From contig JAAXIC010000018.1 of NCBI GenBank assembly GCA_012270555.1, positions 1 through 64,000 of the forward strand: a stretch of 64,000 nucleotides of DNA, read 5' to 3'. Source of the DNA: Chloroflexota bacterium (GTDB taxonomy: Bacteria > Chloroflexota > UBA11872 > VXOZ01). The notes under the pieces are model-generated. The model did not search any database and was not told the DNA's origin. It was given only the letters and a program-made list of their open reading frames with translations. The position numbers and the translations under genes are program-made. Of the stretch, positions 17,194-25,700 are shown piece by piece (position 1 is the stretch's first letter; each line of letters starts with the position of its first letter).

Positions 17194-17360
17194 CTGCACG
17201 AGAACTGTGGGCGTGTTCTCCGACGCTTTCCCATGAAGAGAGAACATCATAATTTGGCCTTACCTTGGCGCAGGTTGCAACCTGCGCTACCGTGCATGTG
17301 AGGGGCCGTGTTGCACACCTCGGAGTTCAATGTGACAACATTGGGGCTGCCCCTCCTCTG

Positions 17361-17390
17361 TTCGCACTGAGCTTGTCGAAGTGCGAACGG
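17361..17390. repeat. Palindromic 'GAGCTTGTCGAAG' repeat
   Basis: Imperfect inverted repeat TTCGCACTGAG...GTGCGAA. It belongs to the same family as the copies inside uvrA (8657-8758) and at 51911-51941. Confidence 0.75.
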
Positions 17391-17411
17391 CAGTCACCTC
17401 CTTCACGTTTC

Positions 17412-17440
17412 TTGACCTCGCGCCGAGCGCTCAGTATAAT
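17412..17440 (+). promoter_or_regulatory. Sigma-A/sigma-70 type promoter of groES
   Basis: TTGACC (17412-17417), a 17-base spacer and a perfect TATAAT (17435-17440). This is among the clearest promoters in the window. The predicted start near 17447 gives a leader of about 100 bases before groES. Confidence 0.75.
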
Positions 17441-17444
17441 GGCG

Positions 17445-17471
17445 GTATCACTTACTTGAGCAGAGTGTTAA
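17445..17471 (+). promoter_or_regulatory. Degenerate CIRCE-like (HrcA) operator
   Basis: Half-sites GTATCACTT (6 of 9 matches) and GAGTGTTAA (8 of 9) are separated by exactly nine bases, as in the CIRCE consensus TTAGCACTC-N9-GAGTGCTAA. It overlaps the predicted transcription start, where HrcA repression normally acts. Confidence 0.5.
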
Positions 17472-17543
17472 TTCAGTGTGCATTCTGCGACGTGACGTAT
17501 TATTGGTTGTATAGTTTCCGATGAGTCGGGAGGATTGTTACGG

Positions 17544-17849
17544 ATGGCCACTGCGACGAATACTAAGATTACCCCCCTGGGCGATCGTGTGGTAGTAAAA
17601 GCTCTTGAGCAAGAAGAAAAGACCCGAGGCGGAATCGTCTTGCCGGATACCGCCAAAGAGAAGCCCCAAGAGGGCGAGGTGGTAGCGGTAGGCGCGGGCC
17701 GCACCCTTGACAGCGGCGAGACGGTGTCGGTAGCGGTTGAGCCCGGCCAGCGCATTCTCTTTGCCAAATACGCCGGCACCGAGGTGAAGCTGGGCGACGA
17801 AGAGCTTCTTATTCTCAGCGAAAAGGACGTGCTGGCTATTCTGGACTAG
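17544..17849 (+). CDS. groES: Co-chaperonin GroES
   Basis: 101 residues from the ATG at 17544, served by GGGAGGA at about 17528-17534. It shows the full Cpn10 pattern: '[34 protein letters not shown]' including the mobile loop, then 'GEVVAVGAG', '[18 protein letters not shown]' and '[11 protein letters not shown]'. It forms the heptameric lid of the GroEL folding chamber in the cytosol. Unusually, the next chaperonin gene lies 1.3 kb away, behind two membrane-protein genes. Confidence 0.95.
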   Translation: MATATNTKITPLGDRVVVKALEQEEKTRGGIVLPDTAKEKPQEGEVVAVGAGRTLDSGETVSVAVEPGQRILFAKYAGTEVKLGDEELLILSEKDVLAILD

Positions 17850-18065
17850 CCGGTACATCAGCGCGCGCTCTGTGAGCCCGCGTATGCCCTGACCATAATG
17901 TTTCGCATAGCGCGGCAGGTATCTGTTGCGCTTTGCTTTTAACGTGGTCCACATCCTGGGACAGTGGAGGCGAGTGACCAGAGGCGCACACGAAACGCCA
18001 ATTCTCGATGAGTCGGCAGCCAGGGTCAAGCCCCAGTACTATACATCTAATTTGGAGACGAGGGC

Positions 18066-18476
18066 ATGTATTGCACAAACTGCGGGGAAAAAGCCGGCGA
18101 AAGCGACAAGTTTTGCACCAATTGCGGCGCGGCGATTTCGGAAACGCTAGAAGAGGCGGGAGGGGCTGAAAAAGACCCTCCCCTCGGCGGCGAATCCACT
18201 GCACCGCCGCATGTGCCGAATTATCTTGTGCAGGCCATCCTCGTGACGATCTTCTGCTGCCTGCCCTTCGGCATCGTATCAATCGTCTTCGCGGCCCAGG
18301 TCAATGGACATGTCGCCGCGGGAGACATCCCTAACGCGCGCAGGGCGTCGAATCTGGCGAAAACGTGGGCGTGGGTCGCCTTCATCGGAGGATTGGTCAT
18401 AGTGTTGTCGTGGGTAGCACTCGTGTTGTTCTCTGGGATATTAACCGAACTGAGCGACGAATTCGGGACTCTGTGA
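18066..18476 (+). CDS. Zinc-ribbon plus CD225/dispanin membrane protein
   Basis: 136 residues. The N-terminal zinc ribbon uses C3, C6, C17 and C20 (CTNCG...CTNCG). A short acidic linker leads to a CD225/dispanin-type unit: 'VPNYLVQAILVTIFCCLPFGIVSIVFAAQ' forms the first membrane segment, then the 'A..GDIPNARRASNLAKTWAW' cytosolic loop and a second membrane helix. The function of bacterial members is not established. The stop codon overlaps the next start (GTGA), so this gene and the DUF2752 gene are translationally coupled, a common pairing for these two families. Confidence 0.85.
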   Translation: MYCTNCGEKAGESDKFCTNCGAAISETLEEAGGAEKDPPLGGESTAPPHVPNYLVQAILVTIFCCLPFGIVSIVFAAQVNGHVAAGDIPNARRASNLAKTWAWVAFIGGLVIVLSWVALVLFSGILTELSDEFGTL

Positions 18477-18898
18477 AATTGACTACTCCATACCCCCTGC
18501 GCCTTGGAACTGTCTCACACATTGGGATAGCCGCGCTGGGCGCCGTCGGTATCGCCGCGCTTTACGTCTTGGACCCCCGAGTGCCGGGCAACTACCCCGT
18601 CTGTCCGTTTCTGTCTTTTACCGGTTGCTACTGCCCGGGCTGCGGCACGCTACGCGCTCTGCACCGGCTCTTGCATGCGGACGTCGTGGGTGCACTTGGC
18701 TACAACCCACTTACAGTGCTATCGCTGCCGTTCATCGTATATTCCATAACCACCAGCGCGCTGCGAGAAGTGCATGTGCCGGTACCCCGCCCGGCCTTCA
18801 TACACCCGCAGTGGATATGGGTGTTGTTGGTGGGGATCGTCGTGTTCTGGGTGCTGCGGAATGTGCCCGTTGCGCCGTTCAGCATGCTGGCTCCGTAG
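18473..18898 (+). CDS. DUF2752 family membrane protein
   Basis: 141 residues from the GTG at 18473, which shares four bases (GTGA) with the preceding stop codon. The family signature is the cysteine cluster 'CPF...GCYCPGCGTLRALHRLLHADV', followed by 'GALGYNPLTVLSLPF'. Three or so hydrophobic segments flank it. Its function is unknown in the literature I can recall; the paired cysteines suggest metal or redox chemistry at the membrane, which is inference. Confidence 0.85.
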   Translation: MKLTTPYPLRLGTVSHIGIAALGAVGIAALYVLDPRVPGNYPVCPFLSFTGCYCPGCGTLRALHRLLHADVVGALGYNPLTVLSLPFIVYSITTSALREVHVPVPRPAFIHPQWIWVLLVGIVVFWVLRNVPVAPFSMLAP

Positions 18899-19158
18899 TC
18901 CATCCGGTTTGCTTTGGTTGGGCGATGAACGCTATCCAACGCGGAACCCCCAAGAAACAGACAGAGCGCTTTTCCCCTTGCGAGCGCTACGATTCTTGTG
19001 TATCGTACATAGATGGCGCTTTGCATAAGACAGCGTCAGAACAATAACTGAACCATCTCCGACGTGCTTGTACTTGCTGGCACGCATACGTTGCAGAGCA
19101 CACAGTGGCTTTGGCGGAGAATCCTGAAATTGCTCAATGATTGGAGAGACAGCGGGTA

Positions 19159-20772
19159 ATGCCACAACAACGCTTGCTACTGGAACCGGAAGCGCGCGAA
19201 GCCTTCAAGCGCGGCTTTGACACCATGGCCGACGTGCTCCGGGTCACGCTGGGGCCTAAAGCCCGCACCGTCGCCCTTGAGAGTATGTCCCAGCGCACCG
19301 CGCCGCCTGAGATCATGAATGACGGCGCCACCATCGCGCGCCGCATCGTCGAGTTGCCGGACCGCTTTGAGAACATGGGCGCGATGCTCATTCGCCACCT
19401 CGCCTGGCACGTCGGCGAGCAGGCCGGTGACGGCACCACCACCACCGCCGTGATTGCGCAGTCCCTTCTCGACCAGGCCTACAAGGCCATGGCCGTTGGT
19501 TTCAATCCCATGGCGCTGCGCCGGGGTATCGAGCGCGCGGCCAAGGTGATGCTGGATGAAATCAGCGCCTTGACCGTAACGCTCGAAACGCGAGACGAAA
19601 TCAAGCGCCTGGCGAGTGTCGTCTGCTTGGATGACTACATGGGCGCCCTCATCGGCGAAATCGTCGAGACCCTGGGCCGCGATGCCATCATCGTGGTGGA
19701 AGAATCCCGCAGCATGAATCGCGTGGACCGCGAGTACGTGGAAGGCATGCAGTGGGACAAAGGGTATCTTTCGCCGTATTTCATCACCAATCCGGATCGC
19801 ATGGACTGCACCATCGAGTCGCCGTTCATCCTGGTGACCGACCAACAGCTCAAGCGGGCCGATCAGGTCATTCCGGCGCTGGAAGCAGTGAAGTCGGTCG
19901 GCGGCAAGAGCCTCGTCGTTTTCGCCAACCTCGTGGAAGCCGAAGCCCTCGCCACGTTGGTGGTCAACAAGCAGGAAGGCGAAATTCAAACCCTCGCCAT
20001 CAAGGCGCCGGGTGCCGGCAACCGCATGATGCACATCCTCGAGGACATCGCCATCATGACCGGAGGCACTTTTGTCTCCAGCGATTCCGGAGACTTGACG
20101 GAAGACGTTACCGCGGCCGATCTGGGCCGCGCGCGGCGCATCTGGTGCAACCGCGACTTCTTCACCATCGTGGGCGGCATGGGCAGCGAGGTCGCCATCC
20201 GCCGCCGTATCCAGGAAGTGAAGAAGCTCATCCCCGACGAGAAGAACGAGTTCGAGCGCAACAAGATGCGCGAGCGCATCGGCAAGCTCAGCGGCGGCAT
20301 CGCCATCCTGAAGGTCGGCGGTTTCACCGAAGCCGAAATGAAGGAAAAGAAGCTGCGCGCCGACGATGCCATGCTCGCGGTGCGCGCCGCGCTGGAAGAA
20401 GGCGTGGTGCCCGGCGGCGGTATCGCGTACATTCACGCCGCCAAGGCGCTGCGTAAGCTCAAGGCATCTGACGAGGAAGAGGCGTACGGCATCAGGATGA
20501 TGGCGGAAGCCGCGGAAGCCCCATTGCGCCAGATTCTCCTCAATGGCGGGTACGACCCCGAAGCGATCATCGCCGACATCTACCGTAGACGCTACCCCAC
20601 CGGCTTCGACGTGCACAATGGCAAGTTCGTCAACATGATCAAGGCGGGCATCGTGGACCCGATCAAGGTGGTGCGCGCCTCGCTCACCAAGGGCGCCAGC
20701 GGCGGCGTGATGGGCATGACAACTGAAGCCCTGATCTCCCCGGGTAAGTACGATATGAACGTGAACCCGTAG
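19159..20772 (+). CDS. groEL: Divergent GroEL-family chaperonin
   Basis: 537 residues from the ATG at 19159, preceded by GGAGAG; a TTG at 19141 is an alternative. Chaperonin ATP-site motifs are kept: 'VTLGPKARTVAL', 'NDGATIAR', 'AGDGTTTTAV' and the catalytic-aspartate region 'KLRADDAMLAVRAALEEGVVPGGG'. The apical and equatorial order is normal. Differences from housekeeping GroEL are the N-terminal 'QQRLLLEPEAREAF', 'GPKAR' for 'GPKGR', and a C-terminus ending in 'MNVNP' with no GGM-rich tail. It could be the main GroEL of this lineage or a specialised second copy. Confidence 0.88.
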   Translation: MPQQRLLLEPEAREAFKRGFDTMADVLRVTLGPKARTVALESMSQRTAPPEIMNDGATIARRIVELPDRFENMGAMLIRHLAWHVGEQAGDGTTTTAVIAQSLLDQAYKAMAVGFNPMALRRGIERAAKVMLDEISALTVTLETRDEIKRLASVVCLDDYMGALIGEIVETLGRDAIIVVEESRSMNRVDREYVEGMQWDKGYLSPYFITNPDRMDCTIESPFILVTDQQLKRADQVIPALEAVKSVGGKSLVVFANLVEAEALATLVVNKQEGEIQTLAIKAPGAGNRMMHILEDIAIMTGGTFVSSDSGDLTEDVTAADLGRARRIWCNRDFFTIVGGMGSEVAIRRRIQEVKKLIPDEKNEFERNKMRERIGKLSGGIAILKVGGFTEAEMKEKKLRADDAMLAVRAALEEGVVPGGGIAYIHAAKALRKLKASDEEEAYGIRMMAEAAEAPLRQILLNGGYDPEAIIADIYRRRYPTGFDVHNGKFVNMIKAGIVDPIKVVRASLTKGASGGVMGMTTEALISPGKYDMNVNP

Positions 20773-20782
20773 CGGTGGTAAT

Positions 20783-20819
20783 TCCCTCTCCCTGAGGGAG
20801 AGGGCTAGGGTGAGGGTGA
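20783..20819. repeat. CCCTCTCCC palindromic repeat downstream of groEL
   Basis: CCCTCTCCCTGAGGGAGAGGG with the trailing 'CTAGGGTGAGGG' tail typical of this dispersed family. It may also act as a 3'-end hairpin. Confidence 0.75.
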
Positions 20820-20987
20820 GACTTCGGGTTGAGGTGAATCCAGTTCAGCCAAGTGAGGCCGGCACGTTCTACGGAACCAACGCAGACTGGCCTATAGCTT
20901 TGGATCCGCAAACGGGGAACAGTCTCCCTCTGGATTGCATTCGCGTTTCTCTTGAGTCTTGCCGACCTTAGCGAGGAGCAAACCGAC

Positions 20988-21413
20988 ATGAGCACACCCT
21001 GGGCGGACCGGATCGCAATCAGCCGGGTGTGGGTAGCCGGCGGGGCGGCCTTTCTGCTGTCGCTGATTGCAAATGCGCTCGTACGCATTTTGGTAAAGGC
21101 CGTTTTCCCCATCTCGCACCTCTTCGTTGCGTTGCAAGAGTGGCAAGGCATTATCTTCTTCACTTTCATTGGCGTCTTGGGCGCGACGGTCGTCTTTGCC
21201 GTTCTGGCCCGCCTCACGAAACACGCCATCAAGGTCTTCCGCGGACTGGCGCTTATCCTGCTCCTGCTCTCTTTCATCCCGAATATCCTGATGCTCACGA
21301 CGAACGGCCCCGGCGCCACCGCCCCCGCCGTCGCCAGCCTCATGGTCATGCACGTCATCACCGCCGGCATCACCGTCTGGCTGCTCACCACCTGGCCGCG
21401 CGTGCGAATGTAG
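20988..21413 (+). CDS. DUF6069-like four-helix membrane protein
   Basis: About 141 residues from the ATG at 20988, with GAGGAG nine bases upstream. Four hydrophobic segments are visible ('VAGGAAFLLSLIANALVRIL', 'IIFFTFIGVLGATVVFAVLA', 'FRGLALILLLLSFIPNILML', 'VASLMVMHVITAGITVWLLT'). The arrangement and the start 'ISRVWVAG' resemble the DUF6069 family. No function is known. It stands alone between groEL and a sulfatase. Confidence 0.65.
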   Translation: MSTPWADRIAISRVWVAGGAAFLLSLIANALVRILVKAVFPISHLFVALQEWQGIIFFTFIGVLGATVVFAVLARLTKHAIKVFRGLALILLLLSFIPNILMLTTNGPGATAPAVASLMVMHVITAGITVWLLTTWPRVRM

Positions 21414-21600
21414 GGCCATTGCAGCCGGAACTCGCCCTGGCACTTGTAGGACATCGCCTGAAGGGCTTCCGTTCCTTATTCGGAAAGCTATCGGCCTGCG
21501 CCGAAGAGATGTTGCTGCGCTTGGCTAAACGACTTCATCCTCGGTAGTCTTGTATGGTCACGTTGCCTACGTTTCTCCCCTAAAAGAAAGAGTGGACTAC

Positions 21601-23109
21601 ATGGCTAAGCAACCGAACATTCTTCTCATCATGTCCGATCAGCAGCAGTATGCGACCGCCGGCCCGGCGGCGGGTGGCTGGTCGCCGCATTTGGAGCGGC
21701 TGGCGCGGGAGGGCATCTGGTTCCGGCGAGGCTACACCGTGACGACGCCCTGCGCGCCGGCGCGGGCCTCCATTGCCACGGCGGTCTACCCCCACGCGCA
21801 CCACGTGCTCAACAACTGCCACGTGCCCTATGCCGTGAGCCGCGAGATTCGCGACGGCGTGCCTTCCTGGGGCCCGCTCATGAGCGCGGCGGGGTACCGT
21901 ATGCGCTACGCCGGCAAGGCGCACATCGGGTGGGAACGCGGCCCGGTGGAATACGGTTTCGATACCGAGGAGCGCGCATTCGACAGGGCCGCGTACTTGC
22001 GCGACCACCGCATCCGCACCGAGCAGCAAGGCGGCGTGCCGAAGCCGGGCGCCGGCAGCGGGCCGCGACCGGGCACGTGGGGCTTTCACGATGCGGCCGG
22101 TATCTACTGGCTCCACTACGGCGTGGAAGACGGTCCGCCGGAGGCCACGACCACGGCGATGCAGGCGGAGGCGGGCTTGCAGCAGTTGCGTGCGCTGGCC
22201 GATGAAGAGAGCGATCAGCCCTGGTGCCTGTGGATGAATTTCACCGGCCCGCACAATCCGTACGTGGTGCCCAAAGAATATGCCGACCGCTTCGACTGGC
22301 GCGACGTACCGGTACCGCCGAGCTTCTATACGGATGCCGCGGCCAAGCCCGCCTACGTGCGCCGGGCGCGTGAGACGTGGTTCCGCGAGGTCAATGAGGA
22401 GCATACGCGCAAGTCCAACGCGCACTACCATGCTTATTGCTCCCTGATCGACCACTACGTCGGCACGGTGCTGGACTTCCTGGACGCATCCGGTCAGGCT
22501 GAGAACACGGTGGTGGTCTACACCTCCGACCACGGCGACATGATGGGCGCCCACGGCCTGTGGTTCAAGGACATCTGGCCCTATGAAGAGACCCACCGCA
22601 TGCCGTACATCATGCGCTGGCCGGCGGGATTCGCGGCAGGTCAAGTCTGCGACGACTACGTGCGCACGCTCGACCTGGGGCCCACTTTCCTCGATCTGGC
22701 AGGCGCGGAACCGCTGGCGGGCGCGCACGGCATTTCGCTCATGCCGCTGTTAACCGGGCAAGAGGGTGCCGCAGACCGTCCGGAGCACCGCGAGCTCTTC
22801 ATGCAGGACCACGGCAACATCTTCTACTTCATGAACCGCACCATCTGCGACGGACGCTACAAGTTCGTCTTCAACGGTTTCGACTATGACGAACTCTACG
22901 ACCTGCAGGAAGACCCCTACGAGACGTACAACCTGGCGGAAAACCCGCACTGCGCCGACGTGCGCGAGCGGCTGACCGACCGCCTCTGGGACTGGATGCT
23001 GCAATTGGAAGACCCCTACGCGGGCCGGCAGTACGCCGCCAATGTGATTCTCGGCCGCAGCGAGCCGCCGCCCAGTCGCAGAGACCCCTCCCCACGCAGG
23101 CAACTTTAG
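21601..23109 (+). CDS. Type I sulfatase (arylsulfatase/alkaline phosphatase superfamily)
   Basis: 502 residues from the ATG at 21601. The N-terminal metal site is 'PNILLIMSDQQ'. The catalytic signature 'C51-APAR' is the cysteine form of the C/S-x-P-x-R motif, which a formylglycine-generating enzyme converts to formylglycine. Further metal ligands are in 'VVVYTSDHGDMMGAHGLWFK' and 'ETHRMPYIMRWP'. There is no signal peptide, so it is probably cytoplasmic and acts on imported sulfate esters. Such enzymes are expected where algal or sponge-derived sulfated glycans are used; the substrate is unknown. Confidence 0.9.
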   Translation: MAKQPNILLIMSDQQQYATAGPAAGGWSPHLERLAREGIWFRRGYTVTTPCAPARASIATAVYPHAHHVLNNCHVPYAVSREIRDGVPSWGPLMSAAGYRMRYAGKAHIGWERGPVEYGFDTEERAFDRAAYLRDHRIRTEQQGGVPKPGAGSGPRPGTWGFHDAAGIYWLHYGVEDGPPEATTTAMQAEAGLQQLRALADEESDQPWCLWMNFTGPHNPYVVPKEYADRFDWRDVPVPPSFYTDAAAKPAYVRRARETWFREVNEEHTRKSNAHYHAYCSLIDHYVGTVLDFLDASGQAENTVVVYTSDHGDMMGAHGLWFKDIWPYEETHRMPYIMRWPAGFAAGQVCDDYVRTLDLGPTFLDLAGAEPLAGAHGISLMPLLTGQEGAADRPEHRELFMQDHGNIFYFMNRTICDGRYKFVFNGFDYDELYDLQEDPYETYNLAENPHCADVRERLTDRLWDWMLQLEDPYAGRQYAANVILGRSEPPPSRRDPSPRRQL

Positions 23110-23574
23110 GAGCGTGTGTTCGCAGGTCCGGTTATCGCCGTCTACGGCTTGATCCCGCGTGACTTTTGGTGCGGCTCCGGTTTCCTCTCCCTGGGACGAT
23201 CGGCGTAAAAGAGATCCTTGCATTTCCCGCTTCCAATTCCGCAAGAGACTATTCCTGACCACAACAAAACGACGACTGGCCAATAGGGGATTCACCCTCA
23301 CCCTAACCCTCTCCCACGGGGAGAGGGAATTGTCTCGCTGCGGCGAGGGTTGCGCAAAGGTCTCCGCCGAGGGAGAGGGAGCGGAGGGCGGCGACCAATT
23401 GATGTGGAGCAGCTCCGATACCCTCTCTTGAAGGGGGTTGCGCGACAGGCAGCGGCTCCGGTTCCCTCTCCTGGGGGAGAGGGTTAGGGTGAGGGGAGCT
23501 CCTCGCCTGTTAGCGAAAGTCACGCAGAAGTTCCCTACACGGGGGTAACGTGACTCCCCAATTGAGGACAATCC
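23110..23574. repeat. Gap holding several CCCTCTCCC palindromic repeats
   Basis: Units at 23292-23330, a half unit near 23364-23383 and an inverted unit at 23461-23499 occupy most of this 465-base gap. They look like a pair of dispersed repeats in opposite orientation. No gene was recognised. Confidence 0.7.
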
Positions 23575-24330
23575 ATGAAACGAGCCTTAATCATCCGCCA
23601 CGCCGCGCCGGAGACGCTGGCCGCCAACTTCAGCGGCGTGCTGGAGCAGCACGGCTTTCAACTCGAACCCCTTAACGTCTTCGCATCAGCACCCGCCTTC
23701 GACCGTTTTGCGCCGCCGCCGCTGGAGGAGGTGGACCTGATCGTGGCGTTGGGCGGGCCGCAGTCGGCCAATGACGACTTTGCGGCCATTCACCAAGAGC
23801 GCGCCTACCTGCGCCACGCTCTGGGCACCGGCACACCAGTGCTGGGCATCTGCCTGGGGGCGCAGATCATGGCCACGGCCCTGGGCGGCACGGTGGAGCC
23901 GACGGGTGGCTATCAGTTTGGCCTGCGCAAGCTGTATGTGACTGCCGAGGGCGATGCCGACCCGGTCTTTGGCAATTTGACCATCCCCCTGGTGCCCACC
24001 CTGCACGGGGAGTGTTTCTCCATTCCCCCGGGAGCTACGCGGCTGGCGGAGGGATTCATGCTCTGCCGCGACGGGAGCTACCGCAGAATCAATATGGCTT
24101 TCCGGTACGGCAACTCCTACGGGTTCCAATTCGAGCCGCAACTCACTTTGGAGGAGTTGCAGGTGTGGAACCGGGAGCTTGGCGGCGACTACGCACTGAT
24201 GGGAGAGCGTTTCGACCCCAACGAGGAAGCGGCTCGCCACCTGCGGGAATTCGCCCGCTACGAGCCTCACTACCGCGAGCAGATGCGCAACCTGCTGACG
24301 GCTTTCCTTTACAACGCAGGCCTATTCTAA
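23575..24330 (+). CDS. Class I glutamine amidotransferase-like protein with altered catalytic dyad
   Basis: 251 residues with the GMP-synthase-like GATase-1 fold. The nucleophile elbow is intact (GI-C93-LGAQ), as is 'HGECFSIPPGA'. At the position where these enzymes carry the His-x-Glu dyad ('QFHPE'), this protein reads Q185-F-E187-P-Q189, so both the His and the Glu are changed. Glutamine hydrolysis is therefore doubtful, although a related peptidase-like or binding role may remain. The ATG is preceded by GAGGACAA. Confidence 0.8.
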   Translation: MKRALIIRHAAPETLAANFSGVLEQHGFQLEPLNVFASAPAFDRFAPPPLEEVDLIVALGGPQSANDDFAAIHQERAYLRHALGTGTPVLGICLGAQIMATALGGTVEPTGGYQFGLRKLYVTAEGDADPVFGNLTIPLVPTLHGECFSIPPGATRLAEGFMLCRDGSYRRINMAFRYGNSYGFQFEPQLTLEELQVWNRELGGDYALMGERFDPNEEAARHLREFARYEPHYREQMRNLLTAFLYNAGLF

Positions 24331-24454
24331 GGGCCGCAGTTATGCCAAGCCTGCAATGCGGAGAATCCTACATGCCTTGCGGCGAGTGCTCGTGAGGGCT
24401 GTTCCATTTTCCGGTTGAGTGCCGGAGGGTTCCCGCCTCCGACAATAGCCGCGC

Positions 24455-25426
24455 CTACCAGAAATCGACAACGCCCGGCTCGGTGCGGCGCTCCGTTGCC
24501 CCGCCGGCCTGGATGTGCACGATGTCGTCAGTCCAGTCATAGCGGATGTTGGCATTCGTGATTTCGCCCTTGAGCGCCGAGTAACCCGTGCGACCCCCGT
24601 GCGCGATCACCCCGTCACCCACCGGCCGCTTCATTGAGACGTGCCAGTAGGGAATATCGATCGGCCTGATTCGCGACCCGGGTATCTCGGCATAGAACTC
24701 CATGGTGCTGTACACGGGTGTTTCTATAATGGCTTTGCCGTCCTGGAGCGGGAATTTGAGCGAGCCGATCCAGGTGGTCTCATTGGTGCTAAGGTCGGTG
24801 ATCCACACCCCAAACCACGCGCCGTCAGGGTCCTGCGGCGCGGTTTCGTCGGGACCCAGCCGTACGCGATAGTCGCCCGGCCCCCAGGCATACGAACGCC
24901 GCACGCCGATGAAGTCTCCCTCGTGGCCCGATGACTCGGTCCAACCGTCCTCCGGCGCGTAGCGGGCGTTGGCGAGGTCGCGGGTCTCCCAGCGGGAGAA
25001 GATCAGACCCTTGCCGTACGAAAGCGCAACGTCAGGGTATTTCACGTCAGTCTGCACGCCAAAGTAGAACGGCACACCGGAAATCCTGCTATGGCCCAGC
25101 ATCAAGTAGTAGCCGAAGCCACCCCTCACGGGCTGTACGTCGTTGTGGATCGTGAACTCAAACACCAACTCCTCAAGCTCATCAAACCTTCCGCCTTCTG
25201 GGTTTTGCCAGCGAATCCATCCCCACCGGATATATGCCAAGTGCTCCGGCACGTCATGCAACCGGTAGAGGTCTTCGCGCCCCGGAATCTGCGTCGGCGT
25301 GGGCGCCGGCGTAGTGGTCTTCGGAATGCTAGCACTGGCGCCCGCAGTGGATGCAGGGTCCATTTGCGCGCATGACACAAGCAGCAGAAATGCGGAAACG
25401 AGGCAGAAGAGAAGTGTGCGCTTCAA
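24455..25426 (-). CDS. Secreted lipoprotein of unknown function
   Basis: 323 residues starting at a TTG (25426) with GAGAG upstream. A basic-hydrophobic signal ends in the lipobox 'LLLVSC', then comes a Thr/Pro-rich linker. The mature domain is rich in beta strands and aromatic residues ('WGWIRWQNPEGG', 'YYLMLGH', 'WFGVWITDL', 'EFYAEIPG'), suggesting a surface beta-sandwich. No known domain is recognised and no neighbour indicates a role. Confidence 0.65.
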   Translation of the reverse strand: MKRTLLFCLVSAFLLLVSCAQMDPASTAGASASIPKTTTPAPTPTQIPGREDLYRLHDVPEHLAYIRWGWIRWQNPEGGRFDELEELVFEFTIHNDVQPVRGGFGYYLMLGHSRISGVPFYFGVQTDVKYPDVALSYGKGLIFSRWETRDLANARYAPEDGWTESSGHEGDFIGVRRSYAWGPGDYRVRLGPDETAPQDPDGAWFGVWITDLSTNETTWIGSLKFPLQDGKAIIETPVYSTMEFYAEIPGSRIRPIDIPYWHVSMKRPVGDGVIAHGGRTGYSALKGEITNANIRYDWTDDIVHIQAGGATERRTEPGVVDFW

Positions 25427-25518
25427 TGAGCACTCTCATTTGCTTGGCAGTCTTTGGGCGCAGTATACCACTAGCTCAATCATGCTCACGAAGTAGCAAG
25501 CGCGCATTGCAGATGCAG

Positions 25519-25548
25519 TGGACAGCGCTAACGCCAGTATAGTATGAT
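25519..25548 (+). promoter_or_regulatory. Promoter of the small structured transcription unit
   Basis: TGGACA (25519-25524), an 18-base spacer and TATGAT (25543-25548). A start near 25555 leaves only a few bases before the long Shine-Dalgarno sequence. Confidence 0.55.
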
Positions 25549-25554
25549 GTTGTG

Positions 25555-25700
25555 CAAGAGAAAGGAGGTGATGCCCATGGATGTAAGTTGTAAATCCAGG
25601 GCCGCCTCCGTCAGGTCTCGGTTACCGAGACCACGGAGCGGCCTTAGGGAATTGAAGGAGCGCCAGCGGTGCACAGGCACCGGGCGCTCCTTTTGTTTTC
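25555..25700 (+). ncRNA. Unidentified structured RNA or leader unit
   Basis: A self-contained unit of about 145 bases lies between the promoter and an intrinsic terminator. It opens with AAAGGAGGTGAT (25561-25572), a near-complete match to the 16S anti-Shine-Dalgarno. It then forms a long hairpin: outer arms GGCCGCCTCCGT (25600-25611) and ACGGAGCGGCC (25633-25643), inner arms GGTCTCGG and CCGAGACC around a TTA loop. CCTCC at 25605-25609 could alternatively pair with GGAGG at 25564-25568, which would hide the ribosome site. I do not recognise the family. It may be a regulatory leader, a small RNA, or an mRNA for the 43-residue frame listed separately. Confidence 0.55.

Larger units (their letters stand above)
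17082..17543. other. Regulatory and repeat-filled gap before groES
   Basis: The gap holds no gene. It contains a 9-bp hairpin (17107-17130), the hairpin repeat at 17175-17193, a perfect 20-base palindrome (17268-17287), a GAGCTTGTCGAAG-family repeat (17361-17390), and the groES promoter with a CIRCE-like operator. Confidence 0.7.

Noticed and set aside
19177-20616. Long open frame (479 codons) opposite groEL
   Set aside because: The codon pattern is a mirror of the chaperonin gene, with no domain or ribosome site.
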